Source: Bradyrhizobium sp. CCBAU 51627
GTDB lineage: Bacteria; Pseudomonadota; Alphaproteobacteria; Rhizobiales; Xanthobacteraceae
Direction: 5' to 3'
Assembly (NCBI RefSeq): GCF_028128765.1
Contig: NZ_LBJG01000026.1
Coordinates: 1-64,000 of the forward strand
Length of the DNA stretch: 64,000 bases
The position numbers and the translations under genes are program-made. Each line of letters starts with the position of its first letter. Positions within the stretch are counted from its first letter, which is position 1. The notes below the pieces were generated by a model. That model was not told the DNA's origin. It saw nothing but the letters and a program-made list of their open reading frames with translations, and ran no database searches. Positions 24,382 to 33,144 of this stretch are shown here, piece by piece.

Positions 24382-24585
24382 TCACTTCTTCGCGGCTGCC
24401 GCGCGCTCCACAAACGTCTTGCCGCCCTTCATCTTGTGGCGCAGCGGGGCTTCGTTGATCTGGATGACAACGGCATCGGCGTCGACGCCGAGATTCTTCA
24501 CCAGCGCCTGGGTGATGTCGCGCATCATGCCGGCCTTCTGCTCGTCCGTGCGGCCTTCGGCCATGCTGATGGTGATCTCAGGCAT
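24382..24585 (-). CDS. 4-oxalocrotonate tautomerase family protein
   Basis: The 67-residue protein begins MPEITISMAEGRTDEQKAGMM, leaving Pro as the N-terminal residue after Met removal; that proline is the catalytic base of the family. The helix MRDITQALVKNLGVDADAV and strand VVIQINEAP follow the usual beta-alpha-beta layout. Members ketonise enols such as 2-hydroxymuconate as hexamers. The substrate is unknown, and the gene is not in a catabolic cluster. Confidence 0.88.
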   Translation of the reverse strand: MPEITISMAEGRTDEQKAGMMRDITQALVKNLGVDADAVVIQINEAPLRHKMKGGKTFVERAAAAKK

Positions 24586-24618
24586 TTTTCTCTCCCTGCT
24601 GCCTCAATATTGCCGTTT

Positions 24619-24690
24619 CGTCATTGCCGGCTTGACCCGACAATCCATCATTTTGAAGATGGATGCGCGGGTCAAGCCCGTGCATGACGA
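24619..24690. repeat. Dispersed palindromic repeat, family H copy 2
   Basis: CGTCATTGCCGGCTTGACCCG and CAATCCATC are inverted against GATGGATGCGCGGGTCAAGCC and CGTGCATGACG. It lies between the tautomerase gene and hisS. Confidence 0.75.
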
Positions 24691-24703
24691 ACAGGACGAA
24701 TGG

Positions 24704-26224
24704 CTAGCCCCAGCTCACGTCATGGCGCGCGAGCACCTCGCGCACCTTCGTGACGAGATCGGCCTCGCTGCACGAGAACTGCGCCGGCCTCGTCTCGCGC
24801 CATTCCTGGTTGGACGCGATCGCTGCGGCAGCCTTGGCGCCCTCGATCAGGTCCTTGACCTGCACCTCGCCGCGCGCCTTCTCGTCCGAGCCCTGAATGA
24901 TCACGCAAGGCGAGTTGCGGCGATCGGCATATTTGAGCTGGTTGCCCATGTTCTTGGGATTGCCGAGATAGAGCTCGGCGCGGATGCCGGCGGTGCGCAA
25001 GCTCGCCACCATCTTCTGATAGTCGGCGACGCGATCGCGATCGAACACCGTGACAACGACGGGGCCGACTTCAGGCCGCGTGTCGAGCTTGCCGAGCAGC
25101 GTCAGCGCAGCCTGCAAGCGCGACACACCGATCGAGAAACCGGTCGCCGGCACCGGCTCGCCGCGGAAGCGCGAGACGAGACCGTCATAGCGGCCACCGC
25201 CGCCGACCGAGCCGAACCGCACCGGGCGACCCTTCTCGTCCTTGGTGTCGAGCAGAAGTTCGACCTCGTAGACGGGACCGGTGTAATATTCGAGGCCGCG
25301 CACCACGGAGGGATCGATCTTGATGCGGTCGGCACCATAGCCGGAGGCTGCGACCAGTTTGGCAATATCTTCCAATTCGCTCACGCCGGCTTGACCGACT
25401 TCGCTCTTGGCCAGGTAAGTCTCCGCCGCAGCGATGGCTTCTTTCCAATCCTCGCGCGGCTTGGTGATGGCGAGAACGACGTCGGCCTCTGCCGCGCTCA
25501 GATTGGCGCCCTTGGTGAAGTCGCCCTTGCCTTCTTCGCCGCCGTCCCAGCGTCCAGCGCCAAGAAGCTTGCGCACTTCGTCGGCGGAAAACTTGTCGAG
25601 CTTGTCGATCGCGCGCAGCACGGTCAGCCGGCGGCCCGCGTTCTCCTCACCCGCAAGCCCGATGGCTTCGAGCACACCGTCGAGCACCTTGCGGTTGTTC
25701 ACCTTCACGACGTATTGCCCGCGCGCAACGCCGAGCGCTTCCATCGTGTCGGCAGCCATCATGCAGATCTCGGCATCCGCTGCCGGCGTCGCCGAGCCGA
25801 CCGTGTCGGCATCGAACTGCATGAATTGGCGGAAGCGGCCGGGGCCCGGCTTCTCGTTGCGGAAGACATAGCCGACGCGGTAGCTGCGATAAGGCAGGAC
25901 CAGACCGTCGGTGCCGTAGCGCTCGCCGACATAGCGCGCCAGCGGCGCAGTCAGGTCGTAGCGCAAGCTGATCCATTGCTCGTCATCGTCCTGGAACGAG
26001 AACACGCCTTCGTTCGGACGGTCCTGGTCGGGCAGGAACTTACCGAGCGCATCGGTGTATTCCATCGCCGGTGTCTCCACCGGCTCGAACCCGTAGAGCT
26101 CGTACACGGCGCGGATCTTCTCGACCATCTCGCGCGTCGCCCGGATCGCCTGGGGATCGCGATCCTCGAGCCCGCGGGGCAGGCGCGCCTTCAGCTTCTG
26201 GGGTTTTTTGGGTTTTTCGGCCAT
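24704..26224 (-). CDS. hisS: Histidyl-tRNA synthetase
   Basis: The ATG at 26224 starts MAEKPKKPQKLKARLPRG and gives 506 residues; the open frame runs further upstream into a repeat but that part has no family similarity. Class II core signatures are seen in order: the PRG/GFEPVETPAMEYTDAL motif 1 area, the motif 2 segment YRVGYVFRNEKPGPGRFRQFMQFDAD, the HisA loop area RGLEYYTGPVYE, and motif 3 with GGGGRYDGL..GFSIGVSRL. The C-terminal anticodon-binding domain follows. The enzyme charges tRNA-His. Confidence 0.97.
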   Translation of the reverse strand: MAEKPKKPQKLKARLPRGLEDRDPQAIRATREMVEKIRAVYELYGFEPVETPAMEYTDALGKFLPDQDRPNEGVFSFQDDDEQWISLRYDLTAPLARYVGERYGTDGLVLPYRSYRVGYVFRNEKPGPGRFRQFMQFDADTVGSATPAADAEICMMAADTMEALGVARGQYVVKVNNRKVLDGVLEAIGLAGEENAGRRLTVLRAIDKLDKFSADEVRKLLGAGRWDGGEEGKGDFTKGANLSAAEADVVLAITKPREDWKEAIAAAETYLAKSEVGQAGVSELEDIAKLVAASGYGADRIKIDPSVVRGLEYYTGPVYEVELLLDTKDEKGRPVRFGSVGGGGRYDGLVSRFRGEPVPATGFSIGVSRLQAALTLLGKLDTRPEVGPVVVTVFDRDRVADYQKMVASLRTAGIRAELYLGNPKNMGNQLKYADRRNSPCVIIQGSDEKARGEVQVKDLIEGAKAAAAIASNQEWRETRPAQFSCSEADLVTKVREVLARHDVSWG

Positions 26225-26269
26225 GCGGGCGTTTACCAGCCGACGCGCGATGCGGCAACAGTTGCGGCC

Positions 26270-26309
26270 GTCATTCCGGGCGATGCGAAGCATCGAACCC
26301 GGAATGACT
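26270..26309. repeat. Dispersed palindromic repeat, family C copy 4 (short)
   Basis: GTCATTCCGGGCGATGC and GCATCGAACCCGGAATGAC form one compact hairpin, the minimal form of the C family, between ilvE and hisS. Confidence 0.85.
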
Positions 26310-26318
26310 GCTAAAGCC

Positions 26319-27401
26319 TCAAAACACCTTGCGGATCCAGTTGTGCGGATCGTTGGTGCGGCCGTACTGGATGTCGACGAGCTGCTTGCGCAGGCCCATG
26401 GCGACGGGACCGGCGGCACCACCCGAAATCTCGAAATCGCCGCTGACCGAGCGCACCTTGCCGATCGGCGAGATCACGGCCGCGGTGCCGCAGGCGAAGG
26501 CTTCCTTGAGCCTGCCCGAGGCCGCGTCCTTGCGCCACTGGTCGAGCGAATACAGCTCCTCGCGCACGGTCTTTCCGGCATCGCGGGCGAGCGCGATGAT
26601 GGAGTCGCGGGTGATGCCGGGGAGGATGGTGCCGAGCGGCGGGGTCGAGAGCGAGCCGTCGTCGAACACGAAGAAGATGTTCATGCCGCCGAGTTCCTCG
26701 ATATAGCGGCGCTCGATCGCATCGAGGAACACGACCTGATCGCAGGCGTGCTGGATCGCTTCGGCCTGGGCGCGCAGGCTCGCAGCATAATTGCCGCCGC
26801 ATTTGACGGCGCCGGTGCCGCCGACGGCCGCGCGCGTGTAATTCTCGGAGACCCAGATCGAGACCGGGGCGGGACCGCCCTTGAAGTAGGAGCCGACAGG
26901 CGAAGCGATCACCGCAAAGATGTATTCCGACGACGGCTTGACGCCGAGGAAGGTCTCGCTCGCGATCATGAAAGGCCGCAGGTACAGGCTGCCCTCGCCG
27001 CCCGGCATCCAGGCGCGATCGATGCGCACGACCTGCTCGACCGCCTCGATGAAGACGTCTTCGGGCAGTTGCGCCATCGCCATGCGGTCGGCGGAGTCCT
27101 TGAAGCGGCGCGCATTGGCGTCGGGGCGGAACAGGTTCACGCCGCCGTCGTCGCGCTTGTAGGCCTTGAGGCCCTCGAAGATTTCCTGGGCGTAGTGCAG
27201 GACCGCGCCGGCCGGATCCATCTGGAAGTTGGCGCGCGCCTCGATCTTCGCTTCATACCAGCCGCCCTTGGCCTGGTTGTAGCGAACGATCGCCATGTGA
27301 TCGGTGAAGACCCGTCCGAAGCCGGGGTCCACCAGCTTGGCGACGCGGTCCTTTTCGGGTGTCGGATTGGATGCGGGCTGGATGTCGAATTTCATGCTCA
27401 T
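26319..27401 (-). CDS. ilvE: Branched-chain amino acid aminotransferase
   Basis: This fold-type IV PLP enzyme makes or degrades Leu, Ile and Val. The start at 27401 follows GGGAGG, giving 360 residues; the upstream in-frame extension from 27548 is low complexity. The PLP lysine lies in GGTGAVKCGGNYAAS. Other family segments are HYAQEIFEGLKAYK, IRPF-like LYLRPFMIASE and the C-terminal EAFACGTAAVISPIG phosphate-binding region. It is divergent from the MarR gene. Confidence 0.96.
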   Translation of the reverse strand: MSMKFDIQPASNPTPEKDRVAKLVDPGFGRVFTDHMAIVRYNQAKGGWYEAKIEARANFQMDPAGAVLHYAQEIFEGLKAYKRDDGGVNLFRPDANARRFKDSADRMAMAQLPEDVFIEAVEQVVRIDRAWMPGGEGSLYLRPFMIASETFLGVKPSSEYIFAVIASPVGSYFKGGPAPVSIWVSENYTRAAVGGTGAVKCGGNYAASLRAQAEAIQHACDQVVFLDAIERRYIEELGGMNIFFVFDDGSLSTPPLGTILPGITRDSIIALARDAGKTVREELYSLDQWRKDAASGRLKEAFACGTAAVISPIGKVRSVSGDFEISGGAAGPVAMGLRKQLVDIQYGRTNDPHNWIRKVF

Positions 27402-27739
27402 GTCCTTGCCTCCCGCTGCCGTGGCGGCGCTGTTTCTCGCGCCCGCCTGCCCGCTTTCGGGCCCGGCTGGCTTAATGTGGTTTCTGGCCGGACTGCCGCC
27501 AGCCTTGTTACGGCCGGTTTCCGTGGCCAGCATGTCGCCTGAGGACATGCTTTTGCGGAAGGCGGAAGTCCAGTATGTTTTGCCGAAATGCCGCTCGACA
27601 ATCGCACGGTAGATCTGATCCGGTCGTCACCGCCTGTCCGGCACCTTCCGGCCGCTCTTGGAAATGCACCCGCCATGAAACGATCTAAAATTTCGTGCGG
27701 GCCGATCCTTTTGTAACATTGAACCCAAGATACGTCAAT
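27402..27739. promoter_or_regulatory. Divergent intergenic region ilvE / marR
   Basis: These 338 bases should hold the promoters of ilvE and of the MarR-regulator operon. The part from about 27676 to 27750 is AT-rich. I saw no inverted repeat clear enough to name as a MarR operator, and no gene. Confidence 0.4.
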
Positions 27740-28279
27740 ATGCCTGACATAAATTTCGCAACTTCCTCTCAGGACGCTGCCGCGTCACGGCCAGCAACTG
27801 GCGATGGAGGCAATTTGCGCTGGGATATCATCGAGCTGCTGTTCTTCGCCTATCGCGATTTCGTCGGCGATCCCGACCAGGAGCTGGAGGCCTTCGGCTT
27901 CGGCCGGGCCCATCACCGGGTCATGCACTTCGTCTATCGCTACCCGGGCCTGAAGGTAGCCGACCTGCTCGATGTCTTGCGCATCACCAAACAGTCGCTC
28001 GGCCGGGTGCTCAAGCAGCTGCTGGACGAGGGCTACATCGTGCAGAAGACCGGTGACAACGACCGCCGCCAGCGGCTGCTCTATGCCACCCCAAAGGGTG
28101 AAGCCTTGGTGCAGAAGCTCGCCGGGCTCCAGACCACGCGGATCACCAAGGCGCTCGCCGAGATGGCGCCGCAGGACGCCGAGACGGTCAAGCGCTTCCT
28201 GCGCGCGATGATCGACCGCGACGATCCCGACAAGGTGCTCGAGACGATCTTCGCCTCCGTCAACCAAGACAAGGAGTGA
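27740..28279 (+). CDS. MarR-family regulator (PetP-like)
   Basis: The ATG at 27740 gives 179 residues; a GTG at 27695 is possible but adds no conserved sequence. The winged helix-turn-helix is clear: VADLLDVLRITKQSLGRVLKQLLDEGYIVQKTGDNDRRQRLLYATPKG. The TGA overlaps the region of the next start, and AAGGAG inside the last codons serves the response-regulator gene. A MarR gene before an OmpR-type regulator recalls the petP-petR pair of Rhodobacter capsulatus. The ligand is unknown. Confidence 0.85.
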   Translation: MPDINFATSSQDAAASRPATGDGGNLRWDIIELLFFAYRDFVGDPDQELEAFGFGRAHHRVMHFVYRYPGLKVADLLDVLRITKQSLGRVLKQLLDEGYIVQKTGDNDRRQRLLYATPKGEALVQKLAGLQTTRITKALAEMAPQDAETVKRFLRAMIDRDDPDKVLETIFASVNQDKE

Positions 28280-28281
28280 CC

Positions 28282-29007
28282 GTGCCGCTCGCTGCCACGC
28301 TCGCCCGCGCGCCGGCGCAACCCGCCGACGACGCCCCGCATCTGCTGCTGGTCGACGACGATCGCCGTATCCGCGATCTTCTGTCGCGCTTCCTCGCGGC
28401 TGAAGGCTATCGCGTCACCACCGCCGCCAGCGCCGGCGATGCCCGCGCGAAATTGCTCGGGCTGCATTTCGACCTCCTCATCCTCGACGTCATGATGCCC
28501 GGCGAGACCGGCTTCGATCTCGCCCGGTTCATTCGCACGTCCTCCTCGGTGCCGATCGTGATGCTGACCGCACGCCACGAAGCCGAGGCCCGCATCGAAG
28601 GCCTGCAGATCGGCGCCGACGACTACGTCGCCAAGCCGTTCGAGCCGCGCGAGCTGGCGCTGCGCATCAACAACATCCTCAAGCGCGCCGCGCCGCCGGT
28701 CCAGGCCGCAGCGGTGGAGAAGATCGCATTCGGTCCCTACGTCTATCATGTCGATCGCGGCGAATTGCGCCAGGGCGAAGAGGTCATTCACCTCACCGAC
28801 CGCGAACGCGAGATGCTGCGGATTCTCTCGGAGACGCCGGGCGAGACCGTGCCGCGCAGCGCGCTGACCGGTAATGGCAGCGTCAACGAGCGCGCCGTCG
28901 ACGTGCAGATCAACCGCCTCAGGCGCAAGATCGAGACCGATCCCGCCAATCCGCTGTTCCTGCAGGCGGTGCGCGGCATCGGCTACCGGCTCGTGGCCTC
29001 GCCATAG
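28282..29007 (+). CDS. OmpR-family response regulator (PetR-like)
   Basis: The GTG at 28282 sits five bases after AAGGAG, a better start than the GTG at 28276 that overlaps the preceding stop. The receiver domain has the acidic pocket LLVDDD, the phospho-acceptor Asp near residue 69 in LILDVMMPG, and the conserved Lys in DDYVAKPFEP. The C-terminal winged helix ends INRLRRKIETDP..LQAVRGIGYRL. It is probably phosphorylated by the histidine kinase encoded 19 bases downstream. Confidence 0.95.
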   Translation: MPLAATLARAPAQPADDAPHLLLVDDDRRIRDLLSRFLAAEGYRVTTAASAGDARAKLLGLHFDLLILDVMMPGETGFDLARFIRTSSSVPIVMLTARHEAEARIEGLQIGADDYVAKPFEPRELALRINNILKRAAPPVQAAAVEKIAFGPYVYHVDRGELRQGEEVIHLTDREREMLRILSETPGETVPRSALTGNGSVNERAVDVQINRLRRKIETDPANPLFLQAVRGIGYRLVASP

Positions 29008-29026
29008 ATCAAGTGAAGCGCGACCG

Positions 29027-30415
29027 ATGAGCACGATCGATACTGGCCTCACGATGCTCAAGAGCGCCGCCGGCCGCGTTTCAGCCGCCAATGGCTGGAT
29101 GGGCAATGCGTTCAAGGGCTGGATGCCGACCGGCCTTTATGCCCGCGCGCTGCTCATCATGATCGTGCCCATGGTGATCCTGCAATCAGTCGTCGCCTTC
29201 GTGTTCATGGAGCGGCACTGGAACACGGTGACGCGACGCCTGTCGGCTGCTGTCGTGCAGGACATCGCCGCGCTGATCGACGTCTACAAAGGCTATCCGC
29301 AGGACAAGGACCGCGACCAGATCCGCCGCATCGCCCAGCAGCGCCTCGGCCTCGTCGTCGACTTCCTGCCTCCCGGCGACATGCCGCCGCCAGGGCCAAA
29401 GCCGTTCTTCTCGCTGCTCGACCAGACGCTCTCGGTGCAGCTCGGCCGCCAGATCGGACGCTCGTTCTGGATCGACACGGTCGGCCGCTCCAACCTCGTC
29501 GAGATCCGCATTCAGCTCGACGATGCCGTGATGCGCGTGTTCGCGCAGCGCAGCGCCGCCTATGCCTCCAACTCGGAAATCTTCCTGTTCTGGATGGTCG
29601 GCACGTCCTCGATCCTTCTGATCGTCGCGGTGCTGTTCCTGCGCAACCAGATCAAGCCGATCCTGCGGCTTGCCGACGCCGCCGAAAGCTTCGGCAAGGG
29701 CCGCGAGGCACCGAACTTCAGACCCAGAGGCGCGCGCGAGGTGCGCCGCGCCGCGGTCGCCTTCCTCGAGATGAAGTCGCGCATCGAGCGCACCATGGAG
29801 CAGCGCACCGCGATGCTCGCCGGCGTCAGCCACGATCTGCGCACCATCCTCACCCGCTTCAAGCTCGAGCTGGCGCTGATCGGCGACAGCCCCGAACTCG
29901 AGGGCATGCGCAAGGACGTCGACGAGATGTCGATGATGCTTGAAGACTATCTCGCCTTCGCGCGCGGCGATTCCGGCGAGCAATCGCAGCCGACCGACAT
30001 GGCGCAGGCGCTCGAGGAATTGCGCAGCGACGCCGAGCGCCATGGCCACACCGCGACCGTGACATTCAGCGGCCTGCCTGTCGTGACGGTGAAGCCGGCC
30101 TCATTCAAGCGCTGCCTCGCCAACCTCGTCACCAATGCCGCGCGCTACGGCAAGGCCATCGCCATCTCCGGCCAGCGCGATCACCGCTATCTCACCGTGA
30201 CGGTCGACGACGACGGCCCCGGCATTCCCGCGCATCTGCGCGAGGAAGTGTTCAAGCCGTTCCTGCGGCTCGACAACGCCCGCAACCAGGACGAAGGCGG
30301 CACGGGCCTTGGCCTCGCCATCGCCCGCGACATCGCCCGCTCCCATGGCGGCGACATCACGCTGAGTGACAGCCCGATGGGCGGCTTGAGGGCGAGCGTG
30401 CGGATTCCGGTGTAG
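29027..30415 (+). CDS. EnvZ-type sensor histidine kinase
   Basis: The 462-residue protein has a first transmembrane helix at about 41-61, a periplasmic domain of roughly 120 residues, and a second helix at about 184-206. A HAMP linker follows (RNQIKPILRLADAAESFGKG), then HisKA with the phospho-acceptor His near 269 in GVSHDLRTILTRFKLEL. The ATPase boxes are N (NLVTNAARYG), G1 (DDDGPGIP) and G2 (GGTGLGLAIA). It resembles EnvZ in layout. The signal is unknown. It should pair with the response regulator just upstream. Confidence 0.95.
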   Translation: MSTIDTGLTMLKSAAGRVSAANGWMGNAFKGWMPTGLYARALLIMIVPMVILQSVVAFVFMERHWNTVTRRLSAAVVQDIAALIDVYKGYPQDKDRDQIRRIAQQRLGLVVDFLPPGDMPPPGPKPFFSLLDQTLSVQLGRQIGRSFWIDTVGRSNLVEIRIQLDDAVMRVFAQRSAAYASNSEIFLFWMVGTSSILLIVAVLFLRNQIKPILRLADAAESFGKGREAPNFRPRGAREVRRAAVAFLEMKSRIERTMEQRTAMLAGVSHDLRTILTRFKLELALIGDSPELEGMRKDVDEMSMMLEDYLAFARGDSGEQSQPTDMAQALEELRSDAERHGHTATVTFSGLPVVTVKPASFKRCLANLVTNAARYGKAIAISGQRDHRYLTVTVDDDGPGIPAHLREEVFKPFLRLDNARNQDEGGTGLGLAIARDIARSHGGDITLSDSPMGGLRASVRIPV

Positions 30416-30423
30416 CTGCTCCT

Positions 30424-30586
30424 TCCCTTCTCCCCTTGCGGGAGAAGGTGGCGCGAAGCGCCGGATGAGGGGTTTCTATCCGCGGAAAGAGAAGCTGAGG
30501 TTAGGAGGCCTAACGCTGCAGGGGCAGACCCCGTCTCGCCGCTACGCGGCGATCCACCCTCTCCCACAAGGGGAGAGGGAAAGACC
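30424..30586. repeat. Dispersed palindromic repeat, family E
   Basis: CCCTTCTCCCCTTGCGGGAG at the left is answered by CTCTCCCACAAGGGGAGAGGG at the right; inner hairpins GGCGCGAAGCGCC and CGCCGCTACGCGGCG are also seen. It lies in the gap between the kinase and DUF3617 genes, which are convergent. Confidence 0.75.
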
Positions 30587-30609
30587 ATCCGAGCTACGAT
30601 CTCACCACT

Positions 30610-31140
30610 CTACTTCGGCAGCAGCGCCTTCAGCTTGTCGACGTCCCGCACGTTCATCTTGAAGCCGCCGGGCATCACGATGTCGCCGGGCTTCTGCTCC
30701 GGCTTGCAGGCGCCGAGCCATTTCGCCTCCAGCGTCATGGTGGTGTCGCGCCCCGCGGCCCCTGCGGCGCCGCCTTGCGCATGCGAGGAGGTCTTCACCG
30801 TATAGGCCGAGTTGAAATCGCCCGTGATCTCGGCGTGCGAGGTGGTGTTGATGCCGGCAACGCTGCATTCGGAATCGCTGACATAGCCGGTTGCGGTCTT
30901 CTTGACCTCCTGCTTGGCGCAGACCTGCTTGGCCATCGGCGAGATGTTGTTGCTCATCTCCTTGTCGACGCTCTCGTCGGTGCAATGCTGCATGGTCATC
31001 TCCGGCATCGCCGAGCCGGACCTGACCATTTTCATTTCCCACAGACCAGCCTTGCGCACCGGCAGATCGTCGGCAAAGGCGCCCCCGGTCGACAACACGA
31101 GGCAAACGACTGATCCGAGCAAAGCAAGCTTGCGCGTCAT
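30610..31140 (-). CDS. DUF3617 exported protein
   Basis: The ATG at 31140 opens a signal peptide (MTRKLALLGSVVCLVLSTGGAFA) and a 176-residue protein. The mature part starts with the DUF3617 pattern: VRKAGLWEMKM, then QHCTDESVDKEM with paired cysteines, and CSVAGINTTSHAEITGDFNSAYTV. Four cysteines suggest periplasmic disulfides. The family has no known function. Confidence 0.8.
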   Translation of the reverse strand: MTRKLALLGSVVCLVLSTGGAFADDLPVRKAGLWEMKMVRSGSAMPEMTMQHCTDESVDKEMSNNISPMAKQVCAKQEVKKTATGYVSDSECSVAGINTTSHAEITGDFNSAYTVKTSSHAQGGAAGAAGRDTTMTLEAKWLGACKPEQKPGDIVMPGGFKMNVRDVDKLKALLPK

Positions 31141-31196
31141 AGGAGAGACTCCCGGCTGGAGATGTCTGGCCTTAAGTCCTGCCGTTCCGAAACGCC

Positions 31197-31511
31197 TCAG
31201 TACAGCGTGCGGATCGGCCGATCGGCGGCGCCGTAGGGCACCCACCGGCAGGCAAACGAGATGTAGCCGCCCTCATAGGCCTGCACCGCGAGGAATTTCA
31301 CCACCTTGCCGTAGCGTGCGCAGTGATCGACCGCGACCTGCCGCGCATCGACCTGCGTCGCCATCGAATAGGCGATGATGCCGCCGGTGTCGTTGCCCTT
31401 GAAGGGCGGCACCGGGAGGATGTCGGCACGCGCCGGCTGGCTCGCCATCATCCCCGAGACAACCAGGCTGGCAACAAGGCCCGCGGCCGCAATGATTCGC
31501 ATTCCCGTCAC
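31197..31511 (-). CDS. Small exported hypothetical protein, 104 aa
   Basis: A signal peptide ends near PARADI. The mature part has two cysteines (AVDHCARYGK and ISFACRWVP) that may form a disulfide. The pattern of GGIIAYSMATQVDARQVAVDHCARYGKVVKFL is a compact alpha/beta stretch that I do not recognise as a named domain. It follows the DUF3617 gene's promoter region on the same strand and is probably separate. Confidence 0.65.
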   Translation of the reverse strand: MTGMRIIAAAGLVASLVVSGMMASQPARADILPVPPFKGNDTGGIIAYSMATQVDARQVAVDHCARYGKVVKFLAVQAYEGGYISFACRWVPYGAADRPIRTLY

Positions 31512-31684
31512 TCCGATTGATCGCCGGCACTTTACGGCGCCAGCAGGGCGGTGAAAAGAACGGAAAGCCTGCTGGCGGCGACGTTGCGATCAACTCCCGG
31601 CCAAGTGTTGCCGCGCTGCACTTGACCTCCACTGCCCTTCGCGGCACCGTCCTGTCCTCGCAAGACCAGCTGTCCGGATTGCCC

Positions 31685-32146
31685 ATGCGCGCGCCCTCCC
31701 TGAAATCGCTTCGCTTTGCCGCCGTTTTCGGCCTCGTGTTTGGAGCGCTGTCGCTCGGCGAGGCCAGGGCCGCCAATCCGCTGGAGCTGAACTTCTGGCT
31801 GAGCGGGCCGCGCTATGACGGCGCGGTTGCCGATTGCGACAAGGCGCTTCCGACGATCGCCACCCAGTTTTGGGAGAAGGAAAGCTCGTTCTGGAATTCC
31901 TCGTTGAAGATCACCGGCTTCGCCGCGGTTCACGAGGTCGCGTTCCGGCCCTGGGCATCCGACAACATTCCGCGCCGCTACTGCACCGGCGAGGCCATGC
32001 TCACCGATGGGAAGGTGCGCAGGGTGCACTTTTCGATTATCGAGGATGGCGGCTTTGCCGGGTACGGCAACGGCGTCGAATGGTGCGTGGTCGGGCTCGA
32101 TCGCAACTGGGCTTACAATCCGTCCTGCCGCGCCGCCAAGCCCTGA
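31685..32146 (+). CDS. Exported hypothetical protein, 153 aa
   Basis: The ATG at 31685 starts a signal peptide ending near GEARAAN. The mature protein has four cysteines and aromatic-rich segments (NFWLSGPRYDGAVADCDKALPTIATQFWEKE; EVAFRPWASDNIPRRYC), consistent with a small periplasmic protein held by disulfides. I recognise no family. Another small exported gene lies divergently at 31197-31511. Confidence 0.7.
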   Translation: MRAPSLKSLRFAAVFGLVFGALSLGEARAANPLELNFWLSGPRYDGAVADCDKALPTIATQFWEKESSFWNSSLKITGFAAVHEVAFRPWASDNIPRRYCTGEAMLTDGKVRRVHFSIIEDGGFAGYGNGVEWCVVGLDRNWAYNPSCRAAKP

Positions 32147-32264
32147 GCAGAAGAGTTCGATTCGGACCGCTCCAGCAGCAGATCGCCGGTCGCTCAAATT
32201 TTGTTCTTGAAATGTTCTTATTGGCTGCTAGGCTGATTGCACAGTCTAGTTGAGGGGCGTTGCC

Positions 32265-32978
32265 ATGTTTCATTTTAGATTGCATTCGTTCTCCCGTCTC
32301 ATGATCTCACTAATCCTTCCCTTGGGTCTTGCCGCCGGGCTGATCGCGCCGGCCGGCAGCGCGAAGGCTGAGGACAAACGACAGAACGCGCCCGGCGAAT
32401 TTGATTTCTATGTGCTGTCGTTGTCGTGGTCGCCGTCCTTCTGCGAGGAAGCAGCTGAGCGCGGCCGTAGCGGCGGACGCTCGAACATGCAGTGCGAGGG
32501 ACGACCCTATTCCTTCGTGGTGCACGGGCTTTGGCCGCAATATGAGAACGGCTTTCCGGAATATTGCCAGCGGCCCTCGCCGCGCCTGAACCGCAGCATC
32601 GTCTCCTCGATGCTCGATTTGATGCCGGCGCCAGGCCTGATCTTCAATGAATGGGACAAGCACGGCACCTGCTCCGGGCTCACCGATCGCAACTATTTCG
32701 AGACGATCCGCAAGGCGCGGGCCGCGATCAAGATCCCGGCCGAATATCTCGACCTGTCAGAGACCAAGACCGTGGCGCCGGGTGAGGTGGAAGAAGCCTT
32801 CATCAAGGCCAATCCGGGCCTCAGCAACGCAGCCGTCTCGGTCACATGCAACCGGACGCGACTCTCGGAGGTCCGCATCTGCCTCAGCAAGGACCTGCAA
32901 TTCCGCGCCTGCGAGGAAATCGAGCGCCGCGCCTGCCGTCGCGACCAGGTGACGATGCCACCGATCAGGGGCGGTTAG
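32265..32978 (+). CDS. Ribonuclease T2 family protein, exported
   Basis: The ATG at 32265 follows GAGGGGC. A signal peptide of about 30 residues precedes the RNase T2 domain. Both catalytic signatures are intact: FVVHGLWPQ near residue 87 (CAS I histidine) and FNEWDKHGTC near 128-136 (CAS II with Glu, Lys and His). Such enzymes cleave RNA with little base preference and act in the periplasm or outside the cell, often for nutrient scavenging. Multiple cysteines fit disulfide-bonded secretion. Confidence 0.95.
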   Translation: MFHFRLHSFSRLMISLILPLGLAAGLIAPAGSAKAEDKRQNAPGEFDFYVLSLSWSPSFCEEAAERGRSGGRSNMQCEGRPYSFVVHGLWPQYENGFPEYCQRPSPRLNRSIVSSMLDLMPAPGLIFNEWDKHGTCSGLTDRNYFETIRKARAAIKIPAEYLDLSETKTVAPGEVEEAFIKANPGLSNAAVSVTCNRTRLSEVRICLSKDLQFRACEEIERRACRRDQVTMPPIRGG

Positions 32979-32987
32979 TTCCTGCTT

Positions 32988-33106
32988 CGTCGTTGCGAGG
33001 GGCCCGCGATAAAATTGCGCAGTAATTTAGCGCGGATGCGACGAAGCAATCCAGACTGCCTCGACATCGAGATTCTGGATTGCTTCGCTGCGCTCGCAAT
33101 GACAAG
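32988..33106. repeat. Dispersed palindromic repeat, family A copy 2
   Basis: It carries CGTCGTTGCGAGG..GACGAAGCAATCCAGACTG and GATTCTGGATTGCTTCGCTG..CTCGCAATGAC, the same arms as the copy at 796-876. About 35 extra AT-rich bases (around CGATAAAATTGCGCAGTAAT) interrupt the left arm. Confidence 0.8.
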
Positions 33107-33144
33107 GGGATGGGATCGCGCAAGACAACGTAGTCCCATCCGCC

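Noticed and set aside
30416..30609. A CRISPR-like array in the repeats between the kinase and DUF3617 genes
   Set aside because: Only one long imperfect palindrome is present; there are no regularly spaced direct repeats with unique spacers.
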